Shown: one piece after another, positions 19,783-28,851 of the stretch
Layout: every line of letters begins with the position of its first letter
How positions within the stretch are numbered: position 1 is the stretch's first letter
IMG/VR virus record: IMGVR_UViG_3300047564_005910
Location: 1 to 64,000 of that record
Length of the DNA: 64,000 nucleotides
Strand: one strand, 5' to 3'
Source: a virus
Notes under the pieces: generated by a model
Told to the model about the DNA's origin: nothing
What the model saw: only the letters and a program-made list of their open reading frames with translations
Database searches by the model: none
Program-made: the position numbers and the translations under genes

Positions 19783-22596
19783 TTAAAGACTTTTTTCAGC
19801 TAAAATATAAGAGCTACCCGGGCACCATGTTTTTGCTGTTTCAACCCACACAGGTAAGTTATTTTCTACATAAACAGGGTCAGCATCACACAATGTTGGT
19901 CCTTCTACAAAAAAGTTAATAGTGCTAGGATCTAAATGGTAGCTATAGTTTGGGTTATATGACTCTTTCTGCGGTATAACCGTACCAGTTATCGATAATG
20001 CTTCCTCTTGGCCGACAATCATACTACGTGCTTTACTGATTTTTTCGTTTCCTAAAATTTTAACAATAAATTCAGGATATGTGGCATCTCCTACAAAACC
20101 TAATGAAAAATAAGCTTCGGCTGCATCTTCTTCAACCGGCGGCTGCCCGTTGTTGCCTGTAACACTCGAGGTTTGAGTACTAATTGTGGTTAGCATTTGT
20201 CTCGCTGTAAGAGATTCTACATCTGTTAGTAAATCTCTGTAATTTAGCATATTTTTAATAGCATTAATATTGTGCCAAAGTTTTTCTATATTACGATTAA
20301 CTACATCAGTTGTAACAATTTCGTTTTGACCAAAAACTATAGTGCTTTTTTCAAAAAGTTTTAAATTATCAAAATCTCTTTTAGTAAAATACTTTGTTAT
20401 ATAGCTACCAGTAACAACGTTCATTTTTTTAACTACACTTTTACGGACTAACTCAATGTTATCCCACATACGCTGAAAACTACGGTTATATGTTATGTCT
20501 TGTACTATTTCTTCCTTATTAATAAAAATGTCGTTTAGTTCCCAGTAATACTCTTCTTTAAGCTCATCTCCTAAATACAAAAAGTTTGTATTAACAAGTA
20601 GTTTTTGCAAATATCCTCCAACAGTAATGTATAAGTTACGTGTTTGATCAATACACCCGCTATAGATATTAAAGTCTAAATTCGAATTACTACTATCTCC
20701 CTCTAACCGGGTTGTTTGATTGCCCCATGTTTTACTGTACTGGGCTTGAAAACCCGTATCATTCCAGGTTATGCTTACTGGGTTAAGATCTAAACTTTGT
20801 GCACAGCTTAAAGCATCCCAAGACCAGTAAAAATTATACAAATCTTGACAAGGTAAAAAATAATCTGATTCTGCGATACTTACATTTTCTGAACCATAAA
20901 TGGTTGCAATATATTTACCACTTTTATGATATTTTTGTACCTTTGTACGGTATATAACAAATAAAAAGTCGCGACGAGGCTCAGTTATTATCTTAATTGG
21001 TATAGAGTCAGGGTTAAAGAGTTTATATTCTAAAATAGTATTTGTTTCGCTATCAACTTTAGCTACAGTTTTTGGCTTAAGAATGTGATAATTGTAATCA
21101 CTATCTGTTAACCCGTTTATTATTGTATTATCAAATAGCTCAGATATCATAGTTGTTAGCCACGTACCGTCGTTACTATATTTTTTAATAACACCATTAC
21201 CTGTGTCAACGACGTGTAAGTTGTCGTAGTTATCTAAAAAAATACTATTAGGTAATAAAAACTTGTTTTTGGCATTACGTCCACCGGTTCCGCCAAAATA
21301 AAGCTGATTGGTCCAAGTTGATGATGTTCTTGTAAAGTTCTTTTGAAAAATACCTATTCGAGATGCCCCGGCGTCAAGAACAAACATTTTTTTCTTAGAA
21401 TCTAGTACAACATTTTTAATATTTAAAAACGGAGCACCTTCATTAAAGTTTTTTATTTTAGCTGTTATACTTGTGTTGTAAAGTTTTGTTAATTCGTGTA
21501 TAGTATTATCTTTAATATAATAAAACTCATAATCTGTTGCAAAAACATCAACAATAGGTGTTTGGTTTTCAATAGGTTCAAAATATTCGTATGAACCATT
21601 AACATTATTTACATATGTGTTCCAAACATATTTGTTAGTGTTATACCAACCTATTCTTTTTGTAACAGCAGGGTTTACAATTTTTTGCTCAAGTAGAAAT
21701 CTCTCCAGGCAATCGTGCATTTTACGAAATACAGAGTTTATATTATCCTCAATTACAAATTCGTTTGGTGCAATATACGGAGGTATATCGTCGACCTTTA
21801 CAAAATCATCAACAAAGCGTAATTTATCTACTGTGTTATAATCTTCATAAACTTCTTGCACATTTAAAATATCTTCGTGCATAAGTTTTAACTCTTTTAT
21901 TAAAAAGTCATCATTAAAATATAATGTTACGATAATATCTTTTTTACCGAGTGTAGAGTATTTTACATGAAATGTTGCCGGGGTATAATCACCGACAAAA
22001 GTTATTCTATTTTCTTCTGATTCAATTGTACCTTTTTGTATATAGCTTGTAGTATTAGATATAGCTATACCTTGTATAGTTTGTTCTTTATTTTTTAAGA
22101 TGAGGTAATCATTTGTGTATAACTTATACGGGGCGGTACAAAAAACGTTTTTCGAAACTTGATTATCGATTTTGTTTTTACCTTTTAAGTAGTCTGGTAA
22201 ATAGGCTACTGTAAGTTTAAAAAGAGATGTATCTAATGTATATTTTTTGGTGTTTACATTTTTATTTTCAAGTATTTTTATAGTTATTTTAGCAACCCGG
22301 GCGGCTGGATAAGCTGCTCCGAATTCTATAGGGTCCCCGTTAGCATCGTAAACAAAAACACTATTTAAAAAAACCTTCTTAAAGCCGTCTTCTTCATCGT
22401 TATAAAAAAAGCTATCAGGTTCTATTGACCACGATAGAATTGAATTTATATCAATATTATATTCGTTGTAGTTACCTTCTTCATCGTAATAAACTGTAAA
22501 AGCTTCTACATCTATACTTACCCCGCCTTTAAAATAGGTGTAATTAGCGGGACGCATCCCAAGATCTTTTGGTGTTATATAAGGTGCTATTGCCAT
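19783..22596 (-). CDS. Large virion protein with NHL-like propeller segment
   Basis: This 937-residue protein lacks a signal peptide. Residues about 385-475 contain NHL-type propeller strands (NVVLDSKKKMFVLDAGASRI, then SIFLDNYDNLHVVDTGNGVIKKY), each with the D-x-x-x-N/K-hydrophobic-V-x-D pattern. Its C-terminal third has long helices (about 690-790) and an acidic beta-rich end. The start overlaps the end of the upstream gene by 10 nt, so both are co-expressed. It is probably a baseplate-peripheral or fibre component; NHL propellers usually bind proteins, RNA or glycans. Confidence 0.6.
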   Translation of the reverse strand: MAIAPYITPKDLGMRPANYTYFKGGVSIDVEAFTVYYDEEGNYNEYNIDINSILSWSIEPDSFFYNDEEDGFKKVFLNSVFVYDANGDPIEFGAAYPAARVAKITIKILENKNVNTKKYTLDTSLFKLTVAYLPDYLKGKNKIDNQVSKNVFCTAPYKLYTNDYLILKNKEQTIQGIAISNTTSYIQKGTIESEENRITFVGDYTPATFHVKYSTLGKKDIIVTLYFNDDFLIKELKLMHEDILNVQEVYEDYNTVDKLRFVDDFVKVDDIPPYIAPNEFVIEDNINSVFRKMHDCLERFLLEQKIVNPAVTKRIGWYNTNKYVWNTYVNNVNGSYEYFEPIENQTPIVDVFATDYEFYYIKDNTIHELTKLYNTSITAKIKNFNEGAPFLNIKNVVLDSKKKMFVLDAGASRIGIFQKNFTRTSSTWTNQLYFGGTGGRNAKNKFLLPNSIFLDNYDNLHVVDTGNGVIKKYSNDGTWLTTMISELFDNTIINGLTDSDYNYHILKPKTVAKVDSETNTILEYKLFNPDSIPIKIITEPRRDFLFVIYRTKVQKYHKSGKYIATIYGSENVSIAESDYFLPCQDLYNFYWSWDALSCAQSLDLNPVSITWNDTGFQAQYSKTWGNQTTRLEGDSSNSNLDFNIYSGCIDQTRNLYITVGGYLQKLLVNTNFLYLGDELKEEYYWELNDIFINKEEIVQDITYNRSFQRMWDNIELVRKSVVKKMNVVTGSYITKYFTKRDFDNLKLFEKSTIVFGQNEIVTTDVVNRNIEKLWHNINAIKNMLNYRDLLTDVESLTARQMLTTISTQTSSVTGNNGQPPVEEDAAEAYFSLGFVGDATYPEFIVKILGNEKISKARSMIVGQEEALSITGTVIPQKESYNPNYSYHLDPSTINFFVEGPTLCDADPVYVENNLPVWVETAKTWCPGSSYILAEKSL

Positions 22597-25271
22597 ATGA
22601 CTTTATAGTGCTGAGTATACCCAGGCATTGTTTTATTAATTATTTTTTCGATTTGTTTTTCGATTTGCTCTCTAATAGCAGGAGAATATACACCATTATC
22701 CTGTATTTTAATATTATAGAAATTACTTTTGCTACCTGGTACGCGATGTTTAAAGAAACGTTCGATTTCTTCGATATAATATTGATCTTTTACATTTACG
22801 TTCCAGTATAAATCGTTTTGAGGGGTGCTTTCTTTTAAAAGAAAAATAACATCCTCATCTTCTAAAGCTCGAGAGTATAGTTTTATGCCGTGCATGTAGC
22901 CGTTGAATTGTAAGCTTTGTGTTTTTAATTCATCGTTAATACTAGCTGTTTTACCAGGGGGTTGACCAATAAAGATATTATTCTTAAAACCAATCGGTAC
23001 TTCATAATAAGAAGGTATTTCAATTTTTTCACTTAATTTTGCATTTAAATATATTTTTAATGTATTATCTTTATAGCTACATGTAACCATATACCATTTC
23101 TTATCTAAAAAGCTGTTTACATTAATTTTTGTTTCAAAAATTTTCGCACTATAATCGTTTGTATACGCTTTTACTTTAAAAACTATAAAATTATCATTCT
23201 GGTACTTAAATTGCTTGTACCGGTAGCCAGTTATATCTTTTTTAGTAACAAAAGAGCTAGTGTATTTAAAGTTATTAATATCGAACAAGCCTGTGAGAGT
23301 TATATCCTTTTTATGATTACCGTCTAAAAATACTTCATAAAAACAATTTTCTATATTACTTACAAACAGTATTGTTGTCTCAATTTTTTTCGAAACACGA
23401 TTATATCTTTTAATAAAGTCAAAATTAGTAACCGGTTCTTTGGTCATAACTCTATCTGTTTTATATTTTGTTATTAGCGTTGTAGGGTCATTCCATACCC
23501 CTTCCCAAGGATACTCTAAAACTTCTTTATTTTGGGTGTAGGATAAAGTTAACAAAAGGTCTCCATCTGTATTACGTAGCACGTGTTCCCAGCGATTTAA
23601 ATTTGTATTCCACTCAACGAATAAATTACGAACTATTCTTGCACCGAATGTATCTTTTGTAAAATATTTTTTAAAATAACGGTTTTTGCCATTATATGTT
23701 TCGGTTTGTTCGTACTCTTTAGTTTCACCGTTTAAAAATGATGATGTAACTAAAAGATTTGCAAATCTATCTTGTATTTCGGAGTTTGTGAAATTAAACT
23801 GTCTAATAAGCTTTTCAGTTCTTATTAAGAAAACACTCATTGTGTTGTTACCGCTTAATACCCATAACTGATCGTCCAGTACTTGTATTTTATGTATGGT
23901 TTTTGAAGTGGTCATTCGGGTACGTTTATTATTTTTATAAACGGTACGCGATCTTGCAAAATATATATTATTATTAAGATCAACAGTAACACAGTTCGAT
24001 GTTACATCAAAATAAAATATTTTACCGTTGTTGTCTATAAACAAAGTTTTATTAATGAACGTTCCAAATATTGTTTCTCGTAATTTAAAATCCTTAGTAT
24101 ATATGTGCTGTCTATCATCTGATATGATTACAAAATCATTATTAGGGTACAACGATATGTCGTTTATACGGAACGGAGTTTTTACTTCATTTAGAAGAGA
24201 CCCGGTAAAATCATATTTTTGTATAACAGAATTAAAGTCGTCGTAATAACCAACAACAATAGTGTTATTATCTGTATCTTGCAATGTTATTTGTGGGGTG
24301 TACTCAACGTAAGCGTTATAATAATTTTCGTTATCTAAATTAAAGAACGCAATTTTTTTCTGCTCTACTAAAGATAATGTATAGTAAATAAAACTATTCT
24401 TATTTTCATAAGAAACCTCGAAACTACTTTTATCTAAATTACCTACTAACGTGCTATTCAAGCTCTGAGACCATTCGTTATGGGATACCCAAAATACGCA
24501 ACCAAGTTCATTTCTATCAAAAGACAGAGCCGTTGTATACTGCACAAACGTATTAAGATAGTTTGTAGAAAAATCTAAACTGTTTTTACCTACAAACGGG
24601 CTAAAGTCGATTAACGTATTAATATTTCGACTATTAAAACGGTTAGAGTAACGACTGCCATCTACAAATCGAGTCCCGCTTTGCTCTAGAGTAAAGGTTA
24701 ATAGTTTTTTTTGATCCCCGCTTATTGTTTCAATAGTTTTTTGTATCTTTTTATTTCCAATATGATAAAAAGAGTACCAGCTGCCAGGTTCTAGAAGTAG
24801 TCTAGATGGTAAGTCGAATATTGCTGGTGTATTTTCAATAAAAACAGGAGGGGTATACTTTTGATTTATAGCTTCACTATAACTTGTATGACCCGGATTG
24901 TAAAATCTATCAAGCCATACAGGTCTTTGTTCAGAGGATGAAAGATAAAGCCAGCTACACAACCATTCTCCATCTTTTGGACCGGTAGAGTTGCCGTAAT
25001 TAGTGTATTTACCGTAATTGCCTTGTTTTTTAAAGACTTTATCGCTGTTATACGGTGTTAAACCGCCTATAGCACCTGCTTCTATAAAACCGCTATCATT
25101 AATATGGGTTGTATAACTAAAATACGGTACGTGAAAATAAGTCGTTTTATCTTTGTTAAAGATTAACTCAGTTGTTTCAGCATTATACGATAGAAATATA
25201 TTTTGATACCCGTCTTTTTGTGGGGGCCCTACAAAAATCTTATGATAATTACGTAAATAAAGCTGCTCCAT
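22587..25271 (-). CDS. Large virion protein with LamG/ConA-like domain
   Basis: The 894-residue product carries a LamG/concanavalin-like domain near residues 715-820. The diagnostic features are WYMVTCSYKDNTLKIYLNAKL, a middle NNIFIGQPPG strand and GYMHGIKLYSRALEDEDV, the typical end of a LamG-3 fold. The upstream part is beta-rich with propeller-like VVGYYDDFNSVIQKYDF and NDFVIISDDRQHIYTK repeats (about 330-400). LamG domains often bind glycans, so a host-surface adhesin role is plausible. The gene overlaps the following one by 10 nt. A CTTAAATA box lies 11 nt before its ATG. Confidence 0.65.
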   Translation of the reverse strand: MEQLYLRNYHKIFVGPPQKDGYQNIFLSYNAETTELIFNKDKTTYFHVPYFSYTTHINDSGFIEAGAIGGLTPYNSDKVFKKQGNYGKYTNYGNSTGPKDGEWLCSWLYLSSSEQRPVWLDRFYNPGHTSYSEAINQKYTPPVFIENTPAIFDLPSRLLLEPGSWYSFYHIGNKKIQKTIETISGDQKKLLTFTLEQSGTRFVDGSRYSNRFNSRNINTLIDFSPFVGKNSLDFSTNYLNTFVQYTTALSFDRNELGCVFWVSHNEWSQSLNSTLVGNLDKSSFEVSYENKNSFIYYTLSLVEQKKIAFFNLDNENYYNAYVEYTPQITLQDTDNNTIVVGYYDDFNSVIQKYDFTGSLLNEVKTPFRINDISLYPNNDFVIISDDRQHIYTKDFKLRETIFGTFINKTLFIDNNGKIFYFDVTSNCVTVDLNNNIYFARSRTVYKNNKRTRMTTSKTIHKIQVLDDQLWVLSGNNTMSVFLIRTEKLIRQFNFTNSEIQDRFANLLVTSSFLNGETKEYEQTETYNGKNRYFKKYFTKDTFGARIVRNLFVEWNTNLNRWEHVLRNTDGDLLLTLSYTQNKEVLEYPWEGVWNDPTTLITKYKTDRVMTKEPVTNFDFIKRYNRVSKKIETTILFVSNIENCFYEVFLDGNHKKDITLTGLFDINNFKYTSSFVTKKDITGYRYKQFKYQNDNFIVFKVKAYTNDYSAKIFETKINVNSFLDKKWYMVTCSYKDNTLKIYLNAKLSEKIEIPSYYEVPIGFKNNIFIGQPPGKTASINDELKTQSLQFNGYMHGIKLYSRALEDEDVIFLLKESTPQNDLYWNVNVKDQYYIEEIERFFKHRVPGSKSNFYNIKIQDNGVYSPAIREQIEKQIEKIINKTMPGYTQHYKVIWQ

Positions 25272-25282
25272 TGTATTATAAG

Positions 25283-25290
25283 TATTTAAG
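25283..25290 (-). promoter_or_regulatory. Late-promoter-like octamer CTTAAATA
   Basis: Lies 11 nt before the minus-strand ATG at 25271. Confidence 0.4.
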
Positions 25291-25298
25291 TCTAAAAC

Positions 25299-28200
25299 TT
25301 AAATATCAAACGCTGTTATAGTGTATGTAAGGGTATTTCTTGCGGTTGCATAACTAAAATTACTTTTAGCCGCTATTTGTTTCCAAAGAATTTTTGGTGG
25401 GGGTACCGCAGTTATAGAATCAATTAAAGACGTAGGCTGATACGGTGTAGCAAATGGTCCGTGTTCTATTTGAAACCCGTATATACCTATTTGACCTGCA
25501 GCTGCAGCCTGTAAATATAGCTCTCGGCGAATAGGTGGTGCGGGTGTTCTAAATGTCGTTATACAGCGTATCCAGTCATTTTTATAAAACTCTATACGAG
25601 ATGTGTTACCTGTTACAACTCTTTTAGAAGCTAAATCAAAAATACCTGACTTAATACCATATTCACTTCTTAAAATAGATGGGAGCTCCCATTTAACAAA
25701 AGGTATATCGTAATATTTTAAAAAGACACTCATTGTGTATGTTTCGTTTACTCGAAGCTCCCCGCCTTGTACAGCTGGTTTAATATAATAATTGTTACTA
25801 GCTTGTTCGACAGTTATAATTGCTGCATCTTTTGTACCAAACGGGCTATCTATTACATTAGCGTTTGTTCTAACGTTACCACCACCGATAGTCCAAGATG
25901 CAATTCTGTTACTTTCTAAAACAATGTTACCAGAACTTTGCGGAACCTGGGTTAAGTTAAAGAAAGAAGCGTTTTTAATACCCTGACCTAATTGACCTAA
26001 ATTACAATTACCTGAAACAAATAAGTTACCGCCTGATAAAGCTAGTAGATGATGCTTACCTGCTGCAATATCATCCCATTTTCCGGGTATCTGTAACCAT
26101 TGTCTGTTAACAGGGTTAATAGTTGTTGTTCCTAGTTCACCGAAGTCATTTGAGCCAACTGCAAATAAATCCCCGGTTTCAGCTAATGCATAAGACGTTG
26201 TATCCCCAGCTTCTATTTTACGCCACGGGCTATATAAAGATTCTCCAGTTGCAGGATCTGTACCTGTAATTGGTGGTACCACCGTACACTCTTGCCACTC
26301 ATAAACAGTATCCACGTCTTCAACACCTAGCTCTCCTTTATCGTTCAAACCTGTGCTGTATATTTTACCGTCTCCGGCTAATCCAATAGAGTGCTTTATA
26401 CCTGCTGCGATATCAAGCCACTCTGAACCACCAGGTAAAATATTCCACCCTCTAACAATTTTAGTATTTTCACCCATACCTAATTGACCCTCTTCATTTT
26501 GGCCTGTTACATATAGCTTATTATCACTCTTTATACCTAAAGTATGGGTGATTCCCCCTACTATTTTTTTAAACACAGTACCATCTTCTTGTATTTGTTG
26601 AGAGATATCCCATCTGTTTATAAAGTTTCTTGGTAAATCAGCTCTACCTAACTGAAAATCTCTATTATCTCCTGCTCCGTATAAATTGCCGTCAAAATCT
26701 ACTGCAAAAGAACAGTTATGGGTAGTAAATATATCTCTCCACTTACCTGGTATTTGTTTTGGTGTCGAAACAATTATTTCTCGTTCTGGTGACGTTGCAA
26801 TTTGCCCGTAAGTGTTGTTACCGCCTGCATATAGGTCTGTGCCACTTAAAAGCAAGGCATGTGTTGCACCTAAAGAAATCTTTGTCCAACCACCTGTTAA
26901 TGTTTGAGTTAAAACTAATACATCAGAAGAACCTCCATTTAGTAGTTGACCATTGGAGTTTCTTCCGGCAACAAAAATATTACTTAGAGGTACGTTAATT
27001 GTCACATCAATAATAGGTAGTGGTGGCTCAACAATAGGTTGCCCTGTTTCAGGGTCTATAGAAGATACTCCTTCATAGATTGTTTTACCGTAAAAATTTT
27101 GGCCTAAAATATACGGAAACACAGGTCTTTGAGTTGCAGGATCAATGGTAAGAAAATATGCATATGTACCGTTAGGGTATTCTGGTGTAACACAATAACG
27201 ACCGTTGTAAGCGTCTAAATCACCATAACTAGGGTTATAGTTATAATCTTGTACAAAATACCCGAGGGGGTATGAACTTAGAGGAGGACGATATTTAGGT
27301 ACACTTGATAATACCCGGTAAGAACTACGTAAGGCAGTAACACGGGAAAGACTATCGTCTGGTTTTTTATACCCATAAGGTCCGTAAATCGGAAAACCGT
27401 CTAATGCTACACCAAATATTTTTGAGTGACCGTTATAATGTTCAGTACTAAAATTATAATAATCATTTAAGCCTAAAAACTCTTCCCAAGTGTCGTTAAA
27501 TAAAAATTCTCCAGTGTAGTATTTGTATAAATTATTTTTATCAGGGGCACCACCTGCAAAATCAATACCTGAAAGTTTTGTATAAACCAAATCAAAATTA
27601 TATATATTGCGGTTGTTCGAGCCTGTTAACGTTTCTGTTGAACAAAAATTATTTAAATAAACACCGTTGCTTGCAATACCGATTATTCGGTTTTTAGTTT
27701 CTGCAGGAAATCTTTCTCGAGTATTTTTACCACCGTTATACGGTAAAATAAAATTGTAACTTTGCGGTTCAACAGAAAAGCGATATTCGTTTGTAGGAAA
27801 TGTTCCCTTTTTAAAGATAGTCGATGGTATGCTTTTAGCATCAATTATTAGATTACTTTGTTCGGAATCATATCTAGCATCAATGTCTAAATCAAAAAAT
27901 ATAGAGGCCGGGTTAAAGCCTGTAAAGGAAGGTGGTTTAGGTTTTTTTGCAACTGTATAAGAAGGTGTTAATATATTTTTTAAGGCTACTATTTCGGCAT
28001 CAATATCAAAAAATTGCTGTTTATCTTTATTAGTTAAGTCAGTGCTGTTTTTATACGGTACATGTACTAAAAAATTAATATCATTAACCGGTATTTTATT
28101 AGCTATCTCAGTATTTGTTGTATTTGTATCTTGAAAATTATTGTAATATTCTACTGCGTAGCTTTGTGGTATGTAATCAGGGGTGTAAAAACTATCTACT

Positions 28201-28850
28201 CTTCTCTCTAAAACCATATAATACTCACTAACACGTAAATCAGATAAATGTAACCCTGTTGCTCGTAAAACTTTTGTAATTGGACTATAACTAACGTATC
28301 TTTTTGTTTCTTTATTAGTCTTTTTATCAATAACCCGAGACAATAATATAATACGATTTTCTTCCTGAGTAAATGCAAACGACTGTTGTTGATAGTAATC
28401 AATATTCTTTTTTGGTTCGAGTGTTATATTATAAGGGTATTCTCGAGATACAGTAAAATATAAATCATTATGTATTAAAGATATACTGTTATTGGTAATT
28501 TTAAAATATATAAAATCGTCCGTCGTATATACATGAGAAACATTAATATTTTTATCTTTAAATGTTACATAATAGTTTGAGTCTTGAAAATACAAGTAAG
28601 CATAATCATTAAGCTTAAAAGAATCAATAACTCGTTTAGGACTTTTATATAATGATTGAATATTATTACCTTTTGTTAAAATAAGTCCGCTATCTTTCTG
28701 CAAAGATGCGTCTTGTATATTATTAAAAACGTCATATGTAAAATGGGTATACCCATCAGATGTTTGGGTGTATACACCTTTAAGGTTTAAAGCGTTTTTT
28801 AGCTTAATAGGAAAAATCGGTACCTGATCGATTGTTTTTATAGTAAGCAT
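25299..28850 (-). CDS. Large adhesin-like virion protein: YHYH + RCC1 repeats + C-terminal beta-sandwich
   Basis: In this 1183-residue product, residues about 470-590 contain FGVALDGFPIYGPYG and the surrounding YHYH-domain signature (found mostly in secreted bacterial proteins). Residues about 620-955 hold RCC1-type repeats, each recurring as an AGGNNTYGQ/AAGIKHSIGL pair about every 50 residues, forming a seven-bladed-type propeller. A carbohydrate-binding-like beta-sandwich follows (about 970-1150; TYTMSVFLKYYDIPFVKWEL, GIYGFQIEHGPFATPYQPT). The combination indicates a particle-surface adhesin. No clear late box lies directly before the ATG; only 1 nt separates it from the upstream gene's stop, so it is probably an operon member. 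Confidence 0.75.
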   Translation of the reverse strand: MLTIKTIDQVPIFPIKLKNALNLKGVYTQTSDGYTHFTYDVFNNIQDASLQKDSGLILTKGNNIQSLYKSPKRVIDSFKLNDYAYLYFQDSNYYVTFKDKNINVSHVYTTDDFIYFKITNNSISLIHNDLYFTVSREYPYNITLEPKKNIDYYQQQSFAFTQEENRIILLSRVIDKKTNKETKRYVSYSPITKVLRATGLHLSDLRVSEYYMVLERRVDSFYTPDYIPQSYAVEYYNNFQDTNTTNTEIANKIPVNDINFLVHVPYKNSTDLTNKDKQQFFDIDAEIVALKNILTPSYTVAKKPKPPSFTGFNPASIFFDLDIDARYDSEQSNLIIDAKSIPSTIFKKGTFPTNEYRFSVEPQSYNFILPYNGGKNTRERFPAETKNRIIGIASNGVYLNNFCSTETLTGSNNRNIYNFDLVYTKLSGIDFAGGAPDKNNLYKYYTGEFLFNDTWEEFLGLNDYYNFSTEHYNGHSKIFGVALDGFPIYGPYGYKKPDDSLSRVTALRSSYRVLSSVPKYRPPLSSYPLGYFVQDYNYNPSYGDLDAYNGRYCVTPEYPNGTYAYFLTIDPATQRPVFPYILGQNFYGKTIYEGVSSIDPETGQPIVEPPLPIIDVTINVPLSNIFVAGRNSNGQLLNGGSSDVLVLTQTLTGGWTKISLGATHALLLSGTDLYAGGNNTYGQIATSPEREIIVSTPKQIPGKWRDIFTTHNCSFAVDFDGNLYGAGDNRDFQLGRADLPRNFINRWDISQQIQEDGTVFKKIVGGITHTLGIKSDNKLYVTGQNEEGQLGMGENTKIVRGWNILPGGSEWLDIAAGIKHSIGLAGDGKIYSTGLNDKGELGVEDVDTVYEWQECTVVPPITGTDPATGESLYSPWRKIEAGDTTSYALAETGDLFAVGSNDFGELGTTTINPVNRQWLQIPGKWDDIAAGKHHLLALSGGNLFVSGNCNLGQLGQGIKNASFFNLTQVPQSSGNIVLESNRIASWTIGGGNVRTNANVIDSPFGTKDAAIITVEQASNNYYIKPAVQGGELRVNETYTMSVFLKYYDIPFVKWELPSILRSEYGIKSGIFDLASKRVVTGNTSRIEFYKNDWIRCITTFRTPAPPIRRELYLQAAAAGQIGIYGFQIEHGPFATPYQPTSLIDSITAVPPPKILWKQIAAKSNFSYATARNTLTYTITAFDI

Positions 28851-28851
28851 A